Below, piece by piece: positions 1 through 12,443 of a DNA stretch of 64,000 nucleotides; the first letter of the stretch is position 1, and each line of letters opens with the position of its first letter. Under the pieces are notes generated by a model. It was given only the letters and a program-made list of their open reading frames with translations, was not told where the DNA came from and did no database searches. Location of the stretch: positions 97,143,592 to 97,207,591 of the forward strand of contig NC_081552.1 of NCBI RefSeq assembly GCF_963082655.1, read 5' to 3'. This stretch comes from Stomoxys calcitrans. Its lineage: Eukaryota > Arthropoda > Insecta > Diptera > Muscidae. The position numbers were made by a program, and so were the translations under genes.

Positions 1-505
1 TTTTAGATATCGGGTGGAGGCGGACCTTTCCCCATACCCCAAAAACGCCACCCATATCCAAAAGTGGTCCGATGGGCACAATAAGGGTATCAAATGAAAG
101 GTATAGGAGACTAAAAAACGAATATTGTATTAAAGTACCCAGCGCGCCCCCCCCAACCCTAAGACTCCTCTAAACAGATATATTCGAAGTTCATGTCAAT
201 ATGGGACTCAAATGAAAAGTATTAGGCAGTAGATTACAAATATGGCATAAAACATTAGGTCCAATTAATGGGAGGTCGCCCATCCCCAAATACCCCCAAA
301 TAGGCATATTAGCCGACCACGGCTATTTGGAACTCAAATCAAAGGTACTAGGGAGTAGTTTACGAATGTGACATTAAAATTTGTGTTCAAATATAGGTGG
401 GGCTTTTCCTCCTAAAGATACGCCAAATGGATTATTCGACCCATTATGACAATATAGGACTCAAATGAAAGGTATTTGAGAGTAGAAAACGAATTTAATT
501 CAACA
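1..505 (+). repeat. Helitron-like family C repeat, 5' truncated by window edge
   Basis: Non-coding repeat made of degenerate units with the recurring phrases atgggactcaaatgaaaggt, agtagaatacgaat and CccaaatacccccaaA. The same units fill 7786-9590, 14260-15939 and 25958-27316, where the element ends in CTAG on this strand, so this copy is in plus orientation. It fades near 505, and 506-685 resembles nothing else in the window. Confidence 0.6.
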
Positions 506-685
506 TCTATCAAAGCTGTTATTGAGAATGAACGTATTCTTTTAAAGCTCGCATTAAAAACGCAATTTTTCATAGTTTCAGTTGTGATCACTACGTGACA
601 CATTTCTTGCGTTTAATATATTGAAAAGGGCATTAGGATACAACACATCAAAAACATACGTGCATATAAAGTTTTTGCAAAGTTG

Positions 686-1847
686 AACAAGTAAAAAAGG
701 CATTAAGTTCGGCCGGGCCGAACTTTGGATACCCACCACCTCGGGTATATATGTAAACCGCCTTTCATCAAAATTCGGTGAAAAATTCATAACTTATGTC
801 CCATATCAGTTATATTAAAATATATTCCGATTTGGACCAAATACTAATAAGTACAGTAGATATATCTAAAAATAAACCGACATGAACCATATACGACACG
901 GATGTCGAAAAGCCTATCATACGACTTTGTCAAATTTCAGTGATATCAGATAATAAATGCGAATTTTATGGGCCAAGATTTTAAATCGAGATATCGGCCT
1001 AACTTAAAGCACTGTCCCAAATTTAAGCGAAATCGGACAATAAATGCCTCTTTTATGGGCCCAAAACCTTAAATCGATAGATCGGTCTATGTGGCAGCTA
1101 TATTCAAATCTAGACCGATCTGGTCAAAATTGAAGAAGGACGTCGAAGAGCCTAACTAAACTCACTGTCTCAAATTTCAGCGACATCAGACAATAAATGC
1201 GTCTTTTATGGCCCCAAAACCTAAAACCTAGATATCGGTCTATATGGCAGCTATATCCAAATCTGAACCGATCTGTGCGATATTGCAAAAGTATGTCTAG
1301 TGGCTTAATTTAACTCACTGTCCCGAATTTCAGCGACATCGGACAATAAATGAGCATTTTATGGGCCCAAAACCTTAAATCAGGAAATCGGTCTATATGG
1401 CAGCTATATCCAAATCTAAACCGATCTGGGCCAAATTGAAGACAGATGTCGAAGGGCCTAAGATAACTCACTGTCCCAAATTTGAGCAAAATCGGATAAT
1501 AAATGTGGCTTTTATGGGCCTGAGACCCTAAATCGGCCGATCGGTCCATATGGGGGCTATATGAAGAAATAGTCCGATATAGCCCATCTGCGAACTTAAC
1601 CAGCTTATGGACAAAAAAAGAATCTGTGCAAAATTTCAGCTCAATATCTCTATTTTTAAAGACTGTAGCGTGATTTCAACAGACAGACGGACAGACGAAC
1701 AGACGGACGGACATGTCTAGATTGTCATAGATTTTTACGCTGATCAAGAATATATATACTTCATAGGGTCGGAAATGGATATTTCGATGTGTTGCAAACG
1801 GAATGACAAAATGAATATACGCCCATTCTTCGGTGGTGGGTATAAAA
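686..1847 (-). mobile_element. HINE family A (DINE-1/INE-1-like Helentron derivative)
   Basis: Read on the minus strand, the element starts with TATACCCACCACC, has a TA-rich block and a (GTCY)n tract near 1680-1715, then 153-bp central repeats. It ends with the hairpin TTCGGCCCGGCCGAA and CTTTTTTACTTGTT. The order (TATACCC start, TATATATTCTTGATCA block, GTCY tract, 3' hairpin, CTTGTT) is that of Drosophila INE-1/DINE-1 elements. No Rep/helicase is present, so it is non-autonomous. Confidence 0.85.
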
Positions 1848-1863
1848 AGAAGACTACAGACAA

Positions 1864-3194
1864 AACAAGTAAAAGCGTGCTAAGTTCGGCCGGGCCGAAT
1901 CTTATATACCCTCCACCATGGATCGCATATGTCGAGTTCTTTTCCCGGCATCTCTTCTTAGGCAAAAAAAAGGATATAAGAAAAGATTTGCTCTGCTATT
2001 AGAGCGATATCAAGATATGTTCCGGTTTGGACCACAATTAAATTATATGTTGGAGACCTGTGTAAAATGTCAGCCAATTCGAATAAGAATTGCGCCCTTT
2101 GTGGGCTCAAGAAGTTAAATAGAGAGATCGATTTATATGGGAGCTATATCAGGCTATAAACCGATTCAGACCATAATAAACACGTATGTTAATGGTCATG
2201 AGAGAATCCGTCGTACATAATTTCAGGCAAATCGGATAATAATTGCGACCTCTAGAGGCTCAAGAAGTCAAGATCTCAGATCGGTTTATATGGCAGCTAT
2301 ATCAGGTTATGAACCGATTTGAACCATATTTGGCACAGTTGTTGGATATCATAACAAAATACTACGTGCCAAAATTCATTCAAATTGGATAAGAATTGCG
2401 CCCTATAGAGGCTCAAGAAGTCAAGACCCAAGATCGGTTTATATGACAGCTATATCAGGTTATGGACCGATTTGAACCATACTTGGCACAGTTGTTGGAT
2501 ATCGTAACAAAACACGTCGTGCAAAATTTCATTCCAATCGGATAAGAATTGCGCACTCTAGAGGCTCAAGAAGTCAAGACCCAAGATCGGTTTATATGGC
2601 AGCTGTATCAGGTTATGGACCGATTTGAACCATACTTGGTACAGTTGTTGGATGTCATAACAAAACACGTCGTGCAAAATTTCATTCCAATCGGATAAGA
2701 ATTGCGCACTCTAGAGGCTCAAGAAGTCAAGACCCAAGATCGGTTTATATGGCAGCTATATCAGGTTATGGACCGATTTAAACCTTACTTATCACAGTTG
2801 TTGGATGTCATAACAAAACACGTCGTGCAAAATTTCATCCCAATCGGATAAGAAATGCGCACTCTAGAGGCTCAAGAAGTCAAGACCCAAGATCGGTTTA
2901 TATGGCAGCTATATCAAAACATGGACCGATATGGCCCATTTACAATACCAACCGACCTACACTAATAAGAAGTATTTGTGCAAAATTTCAAGCGGCTAGC
3001 TTTACTCCTTCGGAAGTTAGCGTGCTTTCGACAGACAGACGGACGGACGGACGGACGGACATGGCTAGATCGACATAAAATTTCACGACGATCAAGAATA
3101 TATGTACTTTATGGGGTCTCAGACGAATATTTCGAGTAGTTACAAACAGAATGACGAAATTAGTATACCCCCCATCTTATGGTGGAGGGTATAA
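1864..3194 (-). mobile_element. HINE family B (DINE-1-like, 153-bp central repeats)
   Basis: Minus-strand start ATACCCTCCACCATAAG, GTCY tract at about 3033-3060, central repeats with matching positions 2411, 2564, 2717 and 2870 (exactly 153 bp apart), 3' hairpin near 1885 and terminal CTTGTT. The termini differ from family A but the plan and many internal phrases are shared. It lies 16 bp from the HINE-A on its left and directly against the 5' UTR of the CR1-like LINE. Confidence 0.85.
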
Positions 3195-3460
3195 CAATAA
3201 CACCAATAAAATAGTGTCTAGTGAAACTGCTGTAATTCTCTCACAAATAAATAGTGAGTTTCCTTGTTGTAATTTTAATGAGTAGAGCTTTGCAGTAAAC
3301 ATTTATTGTGACTCAAAACAATTGCGACTAAATTTACCATATATCCCTAAAACTATACTTCACTTTTTAACATTTATTGAAATAAAAGTGTATCCCAATA
3401 GGATCATTTGTCCACTATTTACCTCAACATGATCTGTGGGAAATCGAAATGTCAAATTAA

Positions 3461-5609
3461 AACAAGTAAAAAGGCATTTAGTTCGGCCGGGCCGAACTTT
3501 GGATACCCACCACCTCGGGTATATATGTAAAACGCCTTTCATCAAAATTCAGTGAAAAATTCATAACTTATGTCCCATATCAGTTATATTAAAATATGTT
3601 CCGATTTGGACCAAATACTAATAAATACAGTAGATATATCTAAAAATAAAACGATCTGAACCATATACGACACGGATGTCGAAAAGCCTAACATAAGACT
3701 TTGTCAAATTTCAGTGATATCGGATTATAAATGCGAATTTTATGGGGCCAAGACTCAAAATCGCGATATCGGTCTACATGGCAGCTATATCCAAATCTGG
3801 ACCGATTTGGGCCAAGTTGCATAAAAATTTCGAAGAGCCTGACTGAAAGCACTGTCCCAAATTTAAGCGAAATCGGACAATAAATGCCTCTTTTATGGGC
3901 CCAAAACCTTAAATCGAGAGATCGGTCTATATGGCAGCTATATTCAAATCTAGAACGATCTGGGCAAAATTAAAGAAGGACGTCGAAGAGCCTAACTAAA
4001 CTCACTGTCTCAAATTTCAGCAACATCAGACAATAAATGCTTCGGACAATAAATGAGCATTTCATGGGCCCAAAACCTTAAATCAGGAAATCGGTCTATA
4101 TGGCAGCTATATCCAAATCTCAACCGATCTGGGCCAAATTGAAGACAGATGTCGAAGGGCCTAAGACAACTTACTGTCCCAAATTTCAGCAAAATCGGAT
4201 AATAAATGTGGCTTTTGTGGGCCTAAGACCCGAAATCGAAGGATCGGTCTATATGGCAGCTATATCCAAATCTGGACCGATCTGGGCCAAATTGACGAAG
4301 GATGTCGATGGGCCAAACACAAATTCACTGTCTCGAATTTCATCAAAATCTGATAACAAATATGGCTTTTGTGGGCCTAAGACCCGAAATCAGAGGATCG
4401 GTCTATATGGTTGCTATATCCAAATCAGAACCGATCTGGGCCAAATTGACGAAGAATGTCGAAGGGCCTAAAACAATTCACTTTCCCGATTTTCATTAAA
4501 ATCGGATAATAAATTTGGCTTTTGTGGGCCTAAGACCCTAAATCGGAGGATCGGTCTATATGGCAGCTATATCCAAATCTGTACCGATCTAGTCCAAATT
4601 AACGAAGGAAGTCGAAGGGCCTAACGCAAATCCCTGTCCCGATTTTCATTAAAATCGGATAATAAATTTGGCTTTTGTGGGCCTAAGACCCTAAATCGGA
4701 GGATCGGTCTATATGGCAGCTATATCCAAATCTGTACCGATCTAGTCCAAATTAACGAAGGAAGTCGAAGGGCCTAACGCAAATCCCTGTGGCAAATTTC
4801 AGCGAAATCGGATTATAAATGTGGCTTTTATGGGCCTAAGACCCTAAATCGGCGGATCGGTCTATATGGGATCGATATCCAAATCTGGACCGATCTGAGC
4901 CAAATTGACGAAGGATGTCGATGGGCCTAAAACAATTCACTGTCCCGATTTTCATTAAAATCGGATAATAAATTTGGCTTTTGTGGGCCTAAGACCCTAA
5001 ATCGGAGGATCGGTCTATATGGCAGCTATATCCAAATCTGTACCGATCTAGTCCAAATTAACGAAGGAAGTCGAGGGGCCTAACGGAAATCCCTGTCCCA
5101 AATTTCAGCGAAATCGGATAATAAGTGTGGCTTTTATGGGCCTTAGACCCTAAATCGGCGGATCGGTCTATATGGCAGCTATATCCAAATCTGAACCGAT
5201 CTGAGCAAATAGACGAAGGATGTCGAAGGGCCTAACACAACTCACTGTCCCAAATTTCAACAAAATCGGATTATAAATGTGGCTTTTATGGGCCTAAGAC
5301 CCTAAATCGGCGGATCGGTCTATATGGGGGCGATATCAAGATATAGTCAGATATAGCTCATCTTCGAACTTAATCTGCTTATGGATAAAAAAAGAATCTG
5401 TGCAAAATTTCAGCTTAATATCTCTTAAAGACTGTAGCGTGATTTCAGCAGACAGTCGGACAGACGGACGGACATGTCTAGATCGTCTTAGATTTTTACG
5501 CTGATCAAGAATATATATACTTTAAAGGGTCGAAAATGGATATTTCGATGTGTTGCAAACGGAATGACAAAATGAATATACCCCCATCCTTCGGTGGTGG
5601 GTATAAAAA
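3461..5609 (-). mobile_element. HINE family A, long copy with about 11 central repeats
   Basis: Inserted in the CR1-like ORF1 about ten codons after its ATG. Complete hairpin/CTTGTT end on the left, and TATACCCACCACCGAAGG start with GTCY tract (about 5450-5473) on the right. Matching points fall at 4091, 4244, 4398, 4551, 4704 and 4857, that is 153-154 bp apart. It is the longest tandem core of any copy here. Confidence 0.85.
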
Positions 5610-5914
5610 TCGAAGAACCTATGGTATCTTGCTGGTTATGCTATACGACTTATCAGGCAAAGTGCGTCGAACTTTCTGCAAGAACTGGCGATAACATAAG
5701 AGAAGACAAAGGACTTCGTTGGTGTTGTGCAAAGTGTAAAGTATTCGATGTTTAGTTTTATGCATTTTTTAAGAATACTCGTAGTGAATTCGGCACAATT
5801 AATAATGAACTCGTCGCTTTAATGGAAAAATTTGCAATATACAAAACAGTTTTTGAAAATGCATCATGCCTGGAGAATTTTCAGCAATCACCCATCGATT
5901 CAATGAGTAAAGAA

Positions 5915-7223
5915 AACAAGTAATAAGGCGTTAAGTTCGAACTTTGGATACCCACCACCTCGGGTATATATGTAAACCACCTTTCACCAAAATTCGTTGA
6001 AAATTTCATACCTTATACTGATATACCTCATACCGATCTGAACTATATACGACACGGATGTCGAAAAGCCGAACATAATTTACTGTCTCAAATTTTAGCG
6101 ACATCAAACAATAAATGCGTCTTTTATGGCCCCAAAACCTTAAACATAGATATCGGTCTATATGGCAGCTATATCCAAATCTGGACCGATCTGTGCGACC
6201 GATTTGGGCCAAGTTGCATAAACATGTCGAAGGGCCTAACACAACTCACTGTCCCAAATTTCGGCGAAATCGAACAAAAAATGCCTCTTTTATGGGCCCA
6301 AAAAGCTTAAATCGTGAGATCGGTCTATATGGCAGCTATATTCAAATCTGGACCGATCTGGGCAAAATTGAAGAAGGACGTCGAAGAGCCTAACCAAACT
6401 CACTGTCTCAAATTTCAGCGACATCGGACCATAAATGCGTCTTTTATGGCCCCAAAACCTAAAACCTAGATATCGGTCTATATGGCAGCTATATCCAAAT
6501 CTGGACCGATCTGAGCCAAATTGACGAAGGATGTCGATGGGCCTAAGACAACTCACTGTCCCAAATTTCAGCAAAATCGGATAATAAATGTGGCTTTTAT
6601 GGGCTTAAGACCCTTAATCGGAGGATCGATCTATATGGCAGCTATATCCAAATCTGGACCGATCTGAGCCAAATTAACGAAGGATATCCATGGGCCTTAC
6701 ACAATTCACTGTCCCGAATTTCATCAAAATCGGATAATAAATGTGGCTTTTATGGGCCTAAGACCCTAAATCGGTGGATCGGTATATATGGCAGCTATAT
6801 CCAAATCTGGACCGATCTGAGGCAAATTGACGAAGGATGTCGAAGGGCCTAACACAACTCACTGCCCCAAATTTCAACAAAATCGGATAATAAATGTGGC
6901 TTTTATGGACCTAAGACCCTAAATCGGTCTATATGGGGGCTATATAAAGATATAGTCCGATATAGCCCATCTTCGAACTTCACCCGCTTATGGACAAAAA
7001 AAGAATCTGTGCAAAATTTCAGCTCAATATCTCTATTTTTAAAGACTGTAGCGTGATTTCAACAGACAGACGGACAGACGGACGGACATGTCTAGATCGT
7101 CTTAGATTTTTACGCTGATCAAGAATATATATACTTTATAGGGTCGGAAATGGATATTTCGATGTGTTGCAAACGGAATGACAAAATGAATATACCCCCT
7201 TCCTTCGGTAGTGGGTATAAAAA
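5915..7223 (-). mobile_element. HINE family A with collapsed 3' hairpin
   Basis: Second HINE-A in the same ORF1. Ends and GTCY tract are typical, but the hairpin near 5935 has shrunk from TTCGGCCGGGCCGAA to TTCGAA, losing the central 9 bp. The flanking ORF1 reading frame can be joined across the insertion without a target duplication, as expected for Helentrons. Confidence 0.85.
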
Positions 7224-7548
7224 CCAATGAATCCTAATATAAACGCAGTTCCATCTAATATTGAAATTCCAATGGATCAGCAACCATCAACCAGTTTAGT
7301 CGCCGATTACACGAGACTTAATACTCTGCCGCCTTCTCGCCTATTGACTCCATCGAACGCGGCTGCTTCATCAAGTGCTCCTAGTGCCTCTGCCTTACCG
7401 TCTGGAGCAACAACATTTTACACTCCACAAGCTACACCCAAACTACCAACTACGACTCCTAAACCACTAAAATATGCCCCGAATAAGAAAGCGATTTTTG
7501 CAGTCAAATTCGCTGCTGAAACTTCCACCGATGAAATGTTATACTATA

Positions 7549-7785
7549 TTGGGTTGACCAAAAAGTAATTGCGGATTTTTCATATTGTCGGCGTTGACAA
7601 ATTTGTTCACAGCTTGTGACCCTGAAATTGCATTCTTTCTTTTGTCAGTTATCAGCTGTGACTTTTAGCTTGCTTTAGAAAAAAAGTGTAAAAAAAATTT
7701 ATTTGATTAAAGTTCATTCCAAGTTGTATTAAAAATGCATTTAATTACTTATAAAAAATCCGCAATTACTCTTTGGGCAACCCAA
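7549..7785. mobile_element. Mariner-type MITE with TA target duplication
   Basis: 237-bp element. Left terminus TTGGGTTGACCAAAAAGTAA and right terminus ending TTTGGGCAACCCAA are inverted repeats that continue into the GCGGATTTTT motif. TA flanks both ends (7547-7548 and 7786-7787). No coding capacity. A second copy lies at 38867-39074. It sits a few bases inside the 5' edge of the family C element, so it came after that insertion. Confidence 0.85.
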
Positions 7786-9590
7786 TATATAAAAATCAAT
7801 TTGTGATTGTTTGTAGGTTTGTTTGTTTCACAGATGGTGCATAATGATCCCGTGCTGAAAATAGGGTACTACATTTTTTGATATTTGAAGGGGGGGAGCC
7901 TCCCCCTTAACCTAATTTTCAGAAACGCCAAATCTCGGAGATCGGAGGTGCGATTTAAGCGAAATTTTGTGTGCACTCATATAGTACCCTAAAAATAAAA
8001 ATTTGGTATCCAAATTTCGGATGGGGGGCTGCCCCACCCTAAATCCTACCAAACATATATTTAGACCAATCACGACAATGTGGGACTCAAAAGAAAGGTA
8101 TTTAGGATAAGAAAACGTATCTGATATCCAATTGTCGGACCATGTGCAAGGGGGACCACCCCAAGACCCAAAACACCCCTAAATCGGACGTATTTGCCGA
8201 CCATGACAATATGGGACTCAAATGTGAGGTATTTGCGAGTAGAATACGAATCTAATATCCAAAAGTGGGATCACGTTTCTGGGGGTCCACCCCTTTCCCA
8301 AAACAGCCCTCAAACAGGACTTATTTACTTACCTTGGGAAAATGGGGCTTAAATAAAAGGTATTTGAGTGTAGAATACGAATCTAATATCCAAATATGGG
8401 ACCAAGTGTTTGGGGGCCGTCTCTCACCAAAAACATTCCCCAAAGGGGACAAATTTACGACCATAGCAATATGAGGCTCAAATGATAGGTCTTTGGAAGT
8501 AAAGCACGAGTTTGATATCAATATTCGGGAAAATTGTCTATGGGGCCACCACAACACCACCCATATAGTAAGTATTTGCTGACTATTGCAATATAAGGCT
8601 CAAATAAGAGGGTTTTTAAAGTGCAACACGAATCCGAAATATATTTTCAAGGCCAACTCACTGAGTGTCCGCCCATCCCACAAAACACCCCCCAAGCCGG
8701 TCATGTTTGCCGATATGGGGCCCAAATTAAAGGTATGTGGGAGCAGACCACGTATCTGATATCAACATTAGCGGCTAACTGTCTAGCGGACGTCCCACCA
8801 CTATTACAAACCCCAAATAGGACATATTTGCTCCCCAAGACAATTTGGGTCTTAAAGAGAGTGGAACTAAATATTCGTAGTTTTTAGGGTCAATACCCCA
8901 AACCGGACATATTTGTCGACTTTTGCAATAAGGAGTTTAAATGAGATTAGAAAACGAATTTGATATCCAATTTTGATGGCAATGGCAATATGGGGTTCAA
9001 ATAAATGATATATAGATATATGAGAATAGAGCACGGTGCTGATATATTTTCCGGGCTTAGTGTTTGGGGAACCACCCCTTTCCCAAAACACCCCCAAAGG
9101 AAAAAAAAAATTCGACCATGCTAATATGTGGCTACATTGAAAGATATTTAAGATTAGAAAACGAATTTGATAACCTATTTCGGGGTCATGTGTTTGGGCG
9201 ACGTCTCATCCTGTCAACTCCTCTTAAGCCAATGACAATATGGGGTTGAAATAAATGGTATTGAGAGAAGAGCACGATGGTGATATTTTTTCAGGGCCAA
9301 GTATCTGGGGGACCACCTCTCCCCCGAAAACACCACTAAATCAGACATCATGAGAAAATCGGGCTGAAATGAAGTATATTAAGAATGGAGTACAGCTTAC
9401 ATTCAAACTTAAATTCGTAGACCAATAAAGATCATATGGGATTCAGATAAAGGCACTTATATTGTTAAACTGTTAGTCAAATTTGCATGGTATTTCACTA
9501 AAAGATCTATAATTGTCGAAAATAAATATTCCAAGGAAACTTTTGTTCCATATAAAGTAAAATAAAACGCAGCGGAGCGGGGTCAGCTAG
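7786..9590 (+). mobile_element. Helitron-like family C element in CR1-like ORF1
   Basis: Starts with TATATAAAAATCAATTTGTG next to the MITE and ends GCGGAGCGGGGTCAGCTAG at 9590. The interior repeats units with atgggactcaaa, aggtatttg and agtagaatacgaat and G/C-runs resembling gggggtcc...ccccaaaa. Other copies show TC-TTATATATA at the 5' end and CTAG at the 3' end with a CGGGCCCG palindrome about 10 bp upstream. That fits a Helitron, but no Rep/helicase is present and the hairpin is weak. Confidence 0.6.
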
Positions 9591-9840
9591 TTTTGAATTG
9601 AGTGTCGAATTAAGTGTTTACAAATTTGAGTACCATGAAAGGCGTAGCAAAGCTTCTTTGCGAATTATTGTTCCAGAAGACATTTTTGAAGTCATTATAA
9701 AACCTGATTTTTGGCCCGCTAAGGCATTTATCCGAGAATATATCTTTAAGGATACGCCTGGATCTGACGTTGTTTACCTCCCAACTAATTCTAGCTCCGA
9801 AATAATGCCAAAAAAAACTGAATTTATCATTTGCTGCTGA

Positions 9841-11982
9841 TCACATATCTCTAGTATATCAAAATGTTAGAGGGTTAAATACAAAACTATCGCTTTTGCT
9901 GAAACTTGGTTCAGAATAAGTTATACGATTCTGAAATATTGCATTCTAAATATCAAATATATAGGCGTGATCGGTATCGGTATCGATCGATAAAATTAAA
10001 AAATCTGGCGGTGGTGTGCTAATAGCGGTCTCCACTGAATTTCCTTCTGAAGAAATAAAAGTAGAATCTTTCTTGGATATTAAATTTGTAGCCGTAGAGA
10101 TATTATTGAAAGATATTTCAATATTAATTTTATGTTCTTACGTCCCACCCTCTTCATGTGAGGATATTTTTTTAAAACACGTATCTGCAATTCAATCGGC
10201 ATTTCAGTCGTCTCAACCAAGAGACACATTGATTGCCCTTGGTGATTTTAATCTTCCTTAAATTAATGGATTCATTCGTCCGAGTCAAATGATTTAATAC
10301 TCGTGATACCAAATGGCATTTCTAATGAATGCATCAGCATATTTCTAAATTTTGGTCTTTTTCAAATTAATTACGTAAACAATTCATTTTCTAAATTACT
10401 CGATATTGTTTCCGTTAATCAAACATCTGGGTTATGTTTAAGTTCTAATGACCCGGTTGTAAGTCCTGAGGATAGATTTCATCCGACACTCAAATTACTT
10501 ATACCCTATCCCACTCTTAAAGTTAAAAGAGATGTAGCAATTGACAAGGTGTACTGTTTTGCTAAAACTGATTACATCAAACTGAACTCACTACTCTCAT
10601 CTGTTCATTGGAATGAAATTTTCAGATCTAAAGATACCAATGAAATGATTTCAACTTTTTATACTGTGCTACTTGACTTTAATTCTCAATCTGTCCCCAA
10701 AACTACAAATTTGTGAATTGAAAGCGCCGGTGTAATAGTTTACCGAACTTTCTTAGATATAAAGCTAAAGTAGCTGATAACGATTCAGGCATTGCCGACA
10801 TCTTTGCTGACTTTTTTAGCACTACTTACACCGATAATTTATAGACGTATCTTTTATAGACGTATCTGGGATTGGCGAAAACGTAGTACTTGAAAATTTA
10901 AGGTCACTGAAGATAAATTTTAATCCCGGTCCAGATGGAATTCCATCGAACATTTTAATGCATTGCGCTCTCGAACTTTCGTATCCCCTTTTCAATAGTT
11001 CATTAAAGCATGGATATCTGCCGGAATTGTGGAAGCAATCTTATATAAGACCGCTATTTAAAGCCGGAAATCGCAATGAGGTTTCTAATTACAGGGGCAT
11101 TTCAATTTTGAATGCTATTCCGAAGCTATTAGAGAAAATTCTGACTGACACTATTTCACATCATGTCTCTTCTATATTGTCTCCCTACCAACATGGGTTC
11201 CGGAAATCGAAATCGACGATAACAAATATTTTAGAATTTACTTGTTTGGTCAACGAAGGCTTTAGGGAATTCTACCAAACGGATACTATATATATACCGA
11301 TTTTAGTAAAGCATTTGATAAAGCCAACCACAACCTTCTGTTAAAAAAATAGATCTTATTGGTTTCAGCCCATCTTTACTAAAGTGGATCAGATCATATC
11401 TGACTGGACTTACTCAAAGAGTTAAATTTGGTAACGCAGTTTCCAAATCAATTGATGTCTCTTCAGGTGTTCCACAGGGTAGTTATCTTGGTCCTGGGCT
11501 GTTTTGTTTGTTCATAAACGATCTTCCTTTTACTTTAAAGCACTCGAATATTTTGATGATGTAAAGATCTTCAGATCAACGAGAGACTCTGATGAAGAGT
11601 GTTATCTTCAGTATGACCTTGATACTCTTTACGAATGGTGCAACCAGATCTTTATGGAACTTAGTATATCCAAATGCAAACACATATCATTTTGAAGAAA
11701 AACCTCTCTTAAAACTAGCTACTTTTTTGGTTCCAATCAACTTGAAGTAGTCTATAGCTTAAATGACCTTAGATTTCTTCTAGACCAACTGTTTTTGACT
11801 AAATGAATTCATGGCCAAATAGATTCCTGCTTTCTTTTGAGTTGAATTTTCTTTAACGTTCCTATCAGACCTACCAGATATTTTGATCTTTTGAAAATTT
11901 CTTATTATAAAACCAACTATGCCAATAATCCTTTTCGGCACCTATGTTATCAATTTAATTAACTGAAAGATTTAATAGATCT
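9841..11982 (+). pseudogene. CR1-like ORF2: endonuclease plus reverse transcriptase, degraded
   Basis: Would nick target DNA and reverse-transcribe the element RNA. It starts just after the ORF1 stop with VYQNVRGLNTKL. A deletion brings this next to AETW, which carries the catalytic Glu motif. Then come SGGGVLIAV, YVPPSS, GDFNLP (10247-10260) and EDRFHPTL, where the catalytic His region is recognisable. RT blocks follow: GPDGIPSN, SNYRGISIL, TDFSKAFDKANHN (about 11300), SGVPQG (about 11465) and YFDDVKIF (about 11550), where YADD is expected. Several frameshifts and stops separate the blocks. The element ends near a SINE insertion at 11996. No RNase H is seen, as usual for CR1. Confidence 0.75.
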
Positions 11983-11995
11983 ATCTGAGAATCGA

Positions 11996-12320
11996 TCTAT
12001 CTGGAGGCCACCGTAGCGCAGAGGTTAGCATGTCCGCCTATGACGCTGAACGCCTGGGTTCGAATCCTGGCGAGACCATCAGAAGAAAATTTTCAACGGT
12101 GGTTTTCCCCTCCTAATGCTGGCAACATTTGTGAGGCACTATGCCATGTAAAACTTCTCTCGAAAGAGGTGTTGCACTGCGGCACGCCGTTCGGACTCGG
12201 CTATAAAAAGGAGGCCCCTTATCATTGAGCTTAAAACTTGAATCGGACTGCACTCATTGATATGTGAGGAGTTTGCCCCTGTTCCTTAGTAGAATGTTCA
12301 TGGGCAAAATATGCATTTGC
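11996..12320 (+). mobile_element. tRNA-derived SINE with 13-bp target duplication
   Basis: The head carries pol III promoter boxes: A box TAGCGCAGAGG near 12014 and B box GGTTCGAATCC near 12058. The body follows without coding potential. The 13-bp sequence atctgagaatcga occurs at 11983-11995 and again at 12321-12333, a clean target duplication in the 3' UTR of the CR1-like LINE. The tail is not poly(A). Relatives in minus orientation occur at about 14040-14215 and 15595-15893. Confidence 0.85.
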
Positions 12321-12443
12321 ATCTGAGAATCGAGAAAGTTTAAAAAGGAAAATTATACTATTTTTAAATTCTTAGGTTAATACATTTGTAAATATATTGT
12401 TATTAGTCTGTAAGGGTTTTTATTATCTATAGACTTAAATAAA

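Larger units (their letters stand above)
3429..9840 (+). pseudogene. CR1-like ORF1 with PHD finger, in four pieces
   Basis: ORF1 protein of the LINE, expected to bind the element RNA. The ATG at 3429 begins MICGKSKCQI, with the first Cys pair as C-x4-C. After the first HINE-A the frame resumes at 5610 with a CWLC pair, a KC and a WCCAKC, completing a PHD-like cluster. An in-frame stop (FDV*) follows near 5753. After the second HINE-A, 7224-7548 encodes a Pro/Ser/Thr-rich linker and AVKFAAETSTDEMLYY. After the MITE and family C insertion, 9592-9840 encodes the conserved tail (FEVIIKPDFWPAKAFIREY) and stops at 9840. All four pieces are on one strand in the expected order, which makes one split gene far likelier than chance. 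Confidence 0.75.
3195..12443 (+). mobile_element. CR1-like LINE, dead, split by nested insertions
   Basis: One LINE can be followed through interruptions. The pieces are 5' UTR plus ORF1 start (3195-3460), ORF1 (5610-5914 and 7224-7548), ORF1 end plus ORF2 (9591-11982) and 3' UTR (12334-12443, ending in taaataaaa). The insertions between them are two HINE-A copies, a family C element with a MITE at its edge, and a SINE. ORF1 has a PHD-type Cys cluster and ORF2 an apurinic-like endonuclease followed by a reverse transcriptase, the arrangement of CR1 elements in Diptera. Clade assignment rests on motif recognition; a tree of the RT would settle it. Confidence 0.75.

Noticed and set aside
1680..3065. 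CRISPR-like array from the regular 153-bp repeats
   Set aside because: Units are contiguous with no unique spacers and lie in a eukaryotic transposon; spacing and length do not fit CRISPR.
12015..12080. tRNA gene at the A/B-box sequence
   Set aside because: The body extends about 250 bp beyond the tRNA-like head and is flanked by a 13-bp duplication, so it is a SINE; I could not fold a complete cloverleaf.
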